64,000 nt of DNA, taken from G963701675 sp963701675. GTDB taxonomy: Bacteria > Planctomycetota > Planctomycetia > Gemmatales > Gemmataceae. This document shows, piece by piece, positions 62,172 to 64,000 of this stretch (positions within the stretch are counted from its first letter, which is position 1; the number at the start of each line of letters is the position of its first letter). The stretch covers positions 2,294,001-2,358,000 of the forward strand of contig OY969623.1 of assembly GCA_963701675.1 (NCBI GenBank), in the 5' to 3' direction. The notes under the pieces are model-generated. The model searched no databases, was not told the origin of the DNA, and worked only from the letters and a program-made list of their open reading frames with translations. The position numbers and the translations under genes are program-made.

Positions 62172-63430
62172 GTGTTAGGACGACCGACCGCTGAGCACGT
62201 CGCGGACTTGGCGACGGAGCTAGACAGGGTGGGAGAACGGATTGGGTCACGTTTTTCTCGGTCAGAGCCGCGGCGTCGCGCCGTGGGTTATATGGCCGGG
62301 CTGCTCAGCAGCACGGAGCGGAAGAATGGCTGGCAACTCGCCGAACACCTCGGCGATCCGTCTCCGGATGGGGTGCAACACCTACTGGCACGTGCCGACT
62401 GGGACGCCGATGCGGTCCGCGATGATCTGATGCGGTACGTCGCCGAACACTTAGGACATGCCGATGGCGTCCTGGTCGTCGATGAGACGGGGTTTTTGAA
62501 GAAGGGAACCAAGTCCGCCGGTGTCGGGCGTCAGTATTCGGGCACGGCGGGTCGCATCGAGAACTGCCAAATCGGTGTGTTCCTGGGTTATGTAAGCGTG
62601 CGTGGCCGGGCATTGCTCGACCGCGAACTCTACTTGCCCAAAGACTGGGCCGAGGATGAGAAGCGTCGGCGGGCAGCGGGCGTGCCCTCGAACATTCGGT
62701 TTGCCACCAAATTGGTTCTGGCCCGGCAAATGGTGGAGCGGGCTGGCGCGGGGCGTGCCCGCATCGTGGGTGACGGCCGATGCGGTGTACGGTTCGGATT
62801 ATGGCTTTCGGTCGGCTTTGGAAAACCAGGGATTAGGCTATGTCGTCGGTGTGCGAACGGACCACACGGTCCGGATCGGCTGGCGTCAATCGCGGGTGAA
62901 AGCGCTGTTGGCCGACATCCCGCACAGTGCTTGGCGCCGATTAAGTTGCGGGGAAGGTTCCAAGGGACCGCGCTGGTATGACTGGGCGGTGTGTTCCACC
63001 AATAGTCCCGATTCGAAGACGTACGCTCGCTGGCTTTTGATTCGACGAAGCGTGAGCGATCCGAAAGAGATGGCGTACTTTGTGTGCGGCGGCCCACCCG
63101 GGACGAGTCTCCAACAGTTGGTACGAGTTGCCGGCTGCCGTTGGGGGATTGAGGAGTGCTTCGAACTCGCCAAAGGCGATTGCGGCTTAGACGAGTACGA
63201 AGTGCGGAGTTGGGTCGGCTGGTACCGCCATGCCACGTTGAGCTTGTTCGCTTTAGCGATGCTCAGTGTGATTCGCTCACGAGTAAGCCCCAGAGCGGGC
63301 CGCAAAAAAGGGGGCCGCCGCTGATCCCGCTGACAGTTCCCGAGGTCCGAAAACTGTTGCTCAAGCTGGTGTGGAATCGGCTGTCACTGGCAGCGCAGAC
63401 GTTGGCTTGGTCTGCGTGGCGCCGCCGACA
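62172..63430 (+). pseudogene. IS701-family transposase with two frameshifts
   Basis: The likely start is GTG 62172. First frame: RFSRSEPRRRAVGYMAGLLS, NGWQLAEHLGDPSPDGVQHL, DGVLVVDETGFLKKGTKSAG (first Asp) and VGRQYSGTAGRIENCQIGVF. Near 62750 the frame changes to VTADAVYGSDYGFRSALENQ (second Asp) and VAGCRWGIEECFELAKGDCG (Glu region). Near 63285 it changes again to SGPQKRGPPLIPLTVPEVRK and ends at about 63430, where the right end of the integrase-core IS family begins. The frameshifts and truncation make it inactive. Confidence 0.85.
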
Positions 63431-63432
63431 CC

Positions 63433-63605
63433 AATTCCGTTCGTCACCTTCCGCGCGTCATTGTGACTGGCGCCGCCTAATGCGAACTTGCGAATGAATG
63501 TTCATGCGGACTTTCTCCGCGCAATGCATCGACTAATTTTGGACCAGGCAAAAACTAGCGCACCTTCCAGTGAACGCGTGTGCGCAAATCTCCCTGATCC
63601 ATTAC
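63433..63605 (+). repeat. Third copy of the integrase-core IS right end
   Basis: The sequence RHLPRVIVTGAA-stop (slightly diverged from RHLPRVLVTRAA) is followed by the same noncoding end as 39601-39735, finishing with GTGTGCGCAAATCTCC. It abuts the truncated IS701 gene. Only the end of the element is present. Confidence 0.65.
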
Positions 63606-63695
63606 AGGGGCTTGGGTTTTGGTGGGATCGGCGGTCAGGCGTGTTGTGGGACCACCTGCGCAAGCGTCGGTTGGATGGGCGGTGTTTTGAAGTTG

Positions 63696-64000
63696 TTACG
63701 AAAGAGGAAACTTTGACCTGACTTCGTATGTCATCGTGCCTTCCCGATGAATCTCACCGTTTGTTCTAACCAGCATGCCGTTTCTTACCCAGCCGGTAAT
63801 TGGTGAGTCTTTGCCATTTTCATGGAGGATGACACCGAAGAGGGGGAAGCGAAGGTCATGTTCCATCCGGTACATTCGGCCTCCGGTGTGTGTCACGCGA
63901 ACGAGCTGTTCTTTGTTCCACGCGCGAATTACCACCGTCTTGTGCTTTGCCAACTCCCGCATGATTTTGCCGAGCAAATCCTCGGGTTCAATAAGTTGCG
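63696..64000 (-). CDS. Hypothetical protein, 5' end outside window
   Basis: This leftward frame is open to the right edge of the window, so its start is not seen. The visible 100 residues read LIEPEDLLGKIMRELAKHKT, VVIRAWNKEQLVRVTHTGGR, DLRFPLFGVILHENGKDSPI and TYEVRSKFPLS. It is a balanced alpha/beta sequence with a helix followed by beta strands. I do not recognise it. Confidence 0.6.
   Translation of the reverse strand, partial: QLIEPEDLLGKIMRELAKHKTVVIRAWNKEQLVRVTHTGGRMYRMEHDLRFPLFGVILHENGKDSPITGWVRNGMLVRTNGEIHREGTMTYEVRSKFPLS

Noticed and set aside
1..64000. tRNA, rRNA, riboswitch or CRISPR features
   Set aside because: None noticed on reading; repeats found are transposon-related and not regularly spaced.

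Overview
The window looks like a planctomycete chromosome segment, probably from a large accessory-rich genome. Three things point there. Three putative exported proteins carry the planctomycete-style N-terminal LExLExR motif (near 2680, 42700 and 49690). Hanks-type Ser/Thr kinases and kinase remnants recur, one paired with an ECF sigma factor. The window is also full of transposase debris typical of these genomes (IS66, IS630, IS3, ISKra4, IS701 and integrase-core types). I see no rRNA, tRNA, CRISPR array or replication origin.

Layout. 1-8150: the N-terminal part of a transmembrane kinase, then truncated genes (WD40, SBBP-type, dehalogenase remnant), one membrane coiled-coil protein, an IS66 tnpA-tnpB pair without tnpC, and a doubly frameshifted transposase. 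8159-11647: an ECF sigma factor/kinase pair reading left, and a PfkB-like gene reading right. 12402-38404: a 26 kb co-directional gene block. 38447-45400: inverted transposase fragments, an exported delta-60-repeat gene split by an IS630 element, and broken helicase and nuclease genes. 45572-51936: SnoaL-like protein, alpha-amylase, a small exported protein and a large beta-helix protein. 52000-54000: debris and small ORFs. 54008-58284: a second compact cluster. 58736-64000: small membrane genes, then nested transposons and a terminase fragment.

The most interesting region is the 26 kb block. It encodes a DnaK-vWA protein (frameshifted), GrpE, a second Hsp70, a fibronectin-III-like protein, two P-loop GTPases of the DO-GTPase2 kind with zinc ribbons, a GAP1-like protein, a third membrane-anchored GTPase homologue with degenerate P-loop and switch motifs, an alpha-solenoid protein, a CHAT (caspase-like) protease with an intact His/Cys pair, a small J-like protein, a second GrpE, a third Hsp70, an inactive Hsp70 homologue fused to TPRs, and a TIR-DUF4384 protein. 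Intergenic gaps are mostly under 50 bp. I read it as a chaperone-thresholded, GTPase-controlled immune or cell-death system with CHAT and TIR effectors, related to the GTPase/GAP1 conflict systems known from multicellular bacteria. Its function is inferred, not shown.

The cluster at 54008-58284 is a second candidate. It has a small two-helix membrane protein, a TIR-transmembrane-actin-fold protein with degenerate nucleotide motifs, and an exported Ppx/GppA-like actin-fold protein with intact motifs, a coiled coil and a TPR. The two actin-fold domains would lie on the same side of the membrane, which suggests a transmembrane TIR receptor with an external ATPase partner.

At least ten genes have a clean frame change with coding continuing in another frame. 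Some are dead transposons, but four are in the big block, so assembly indels must be excluded before calling those genes broken. A family of about 85 bp palindromic elements (7615, 38726, 58555) has ends resembling those of a resident transposon family and looks like a MITE.
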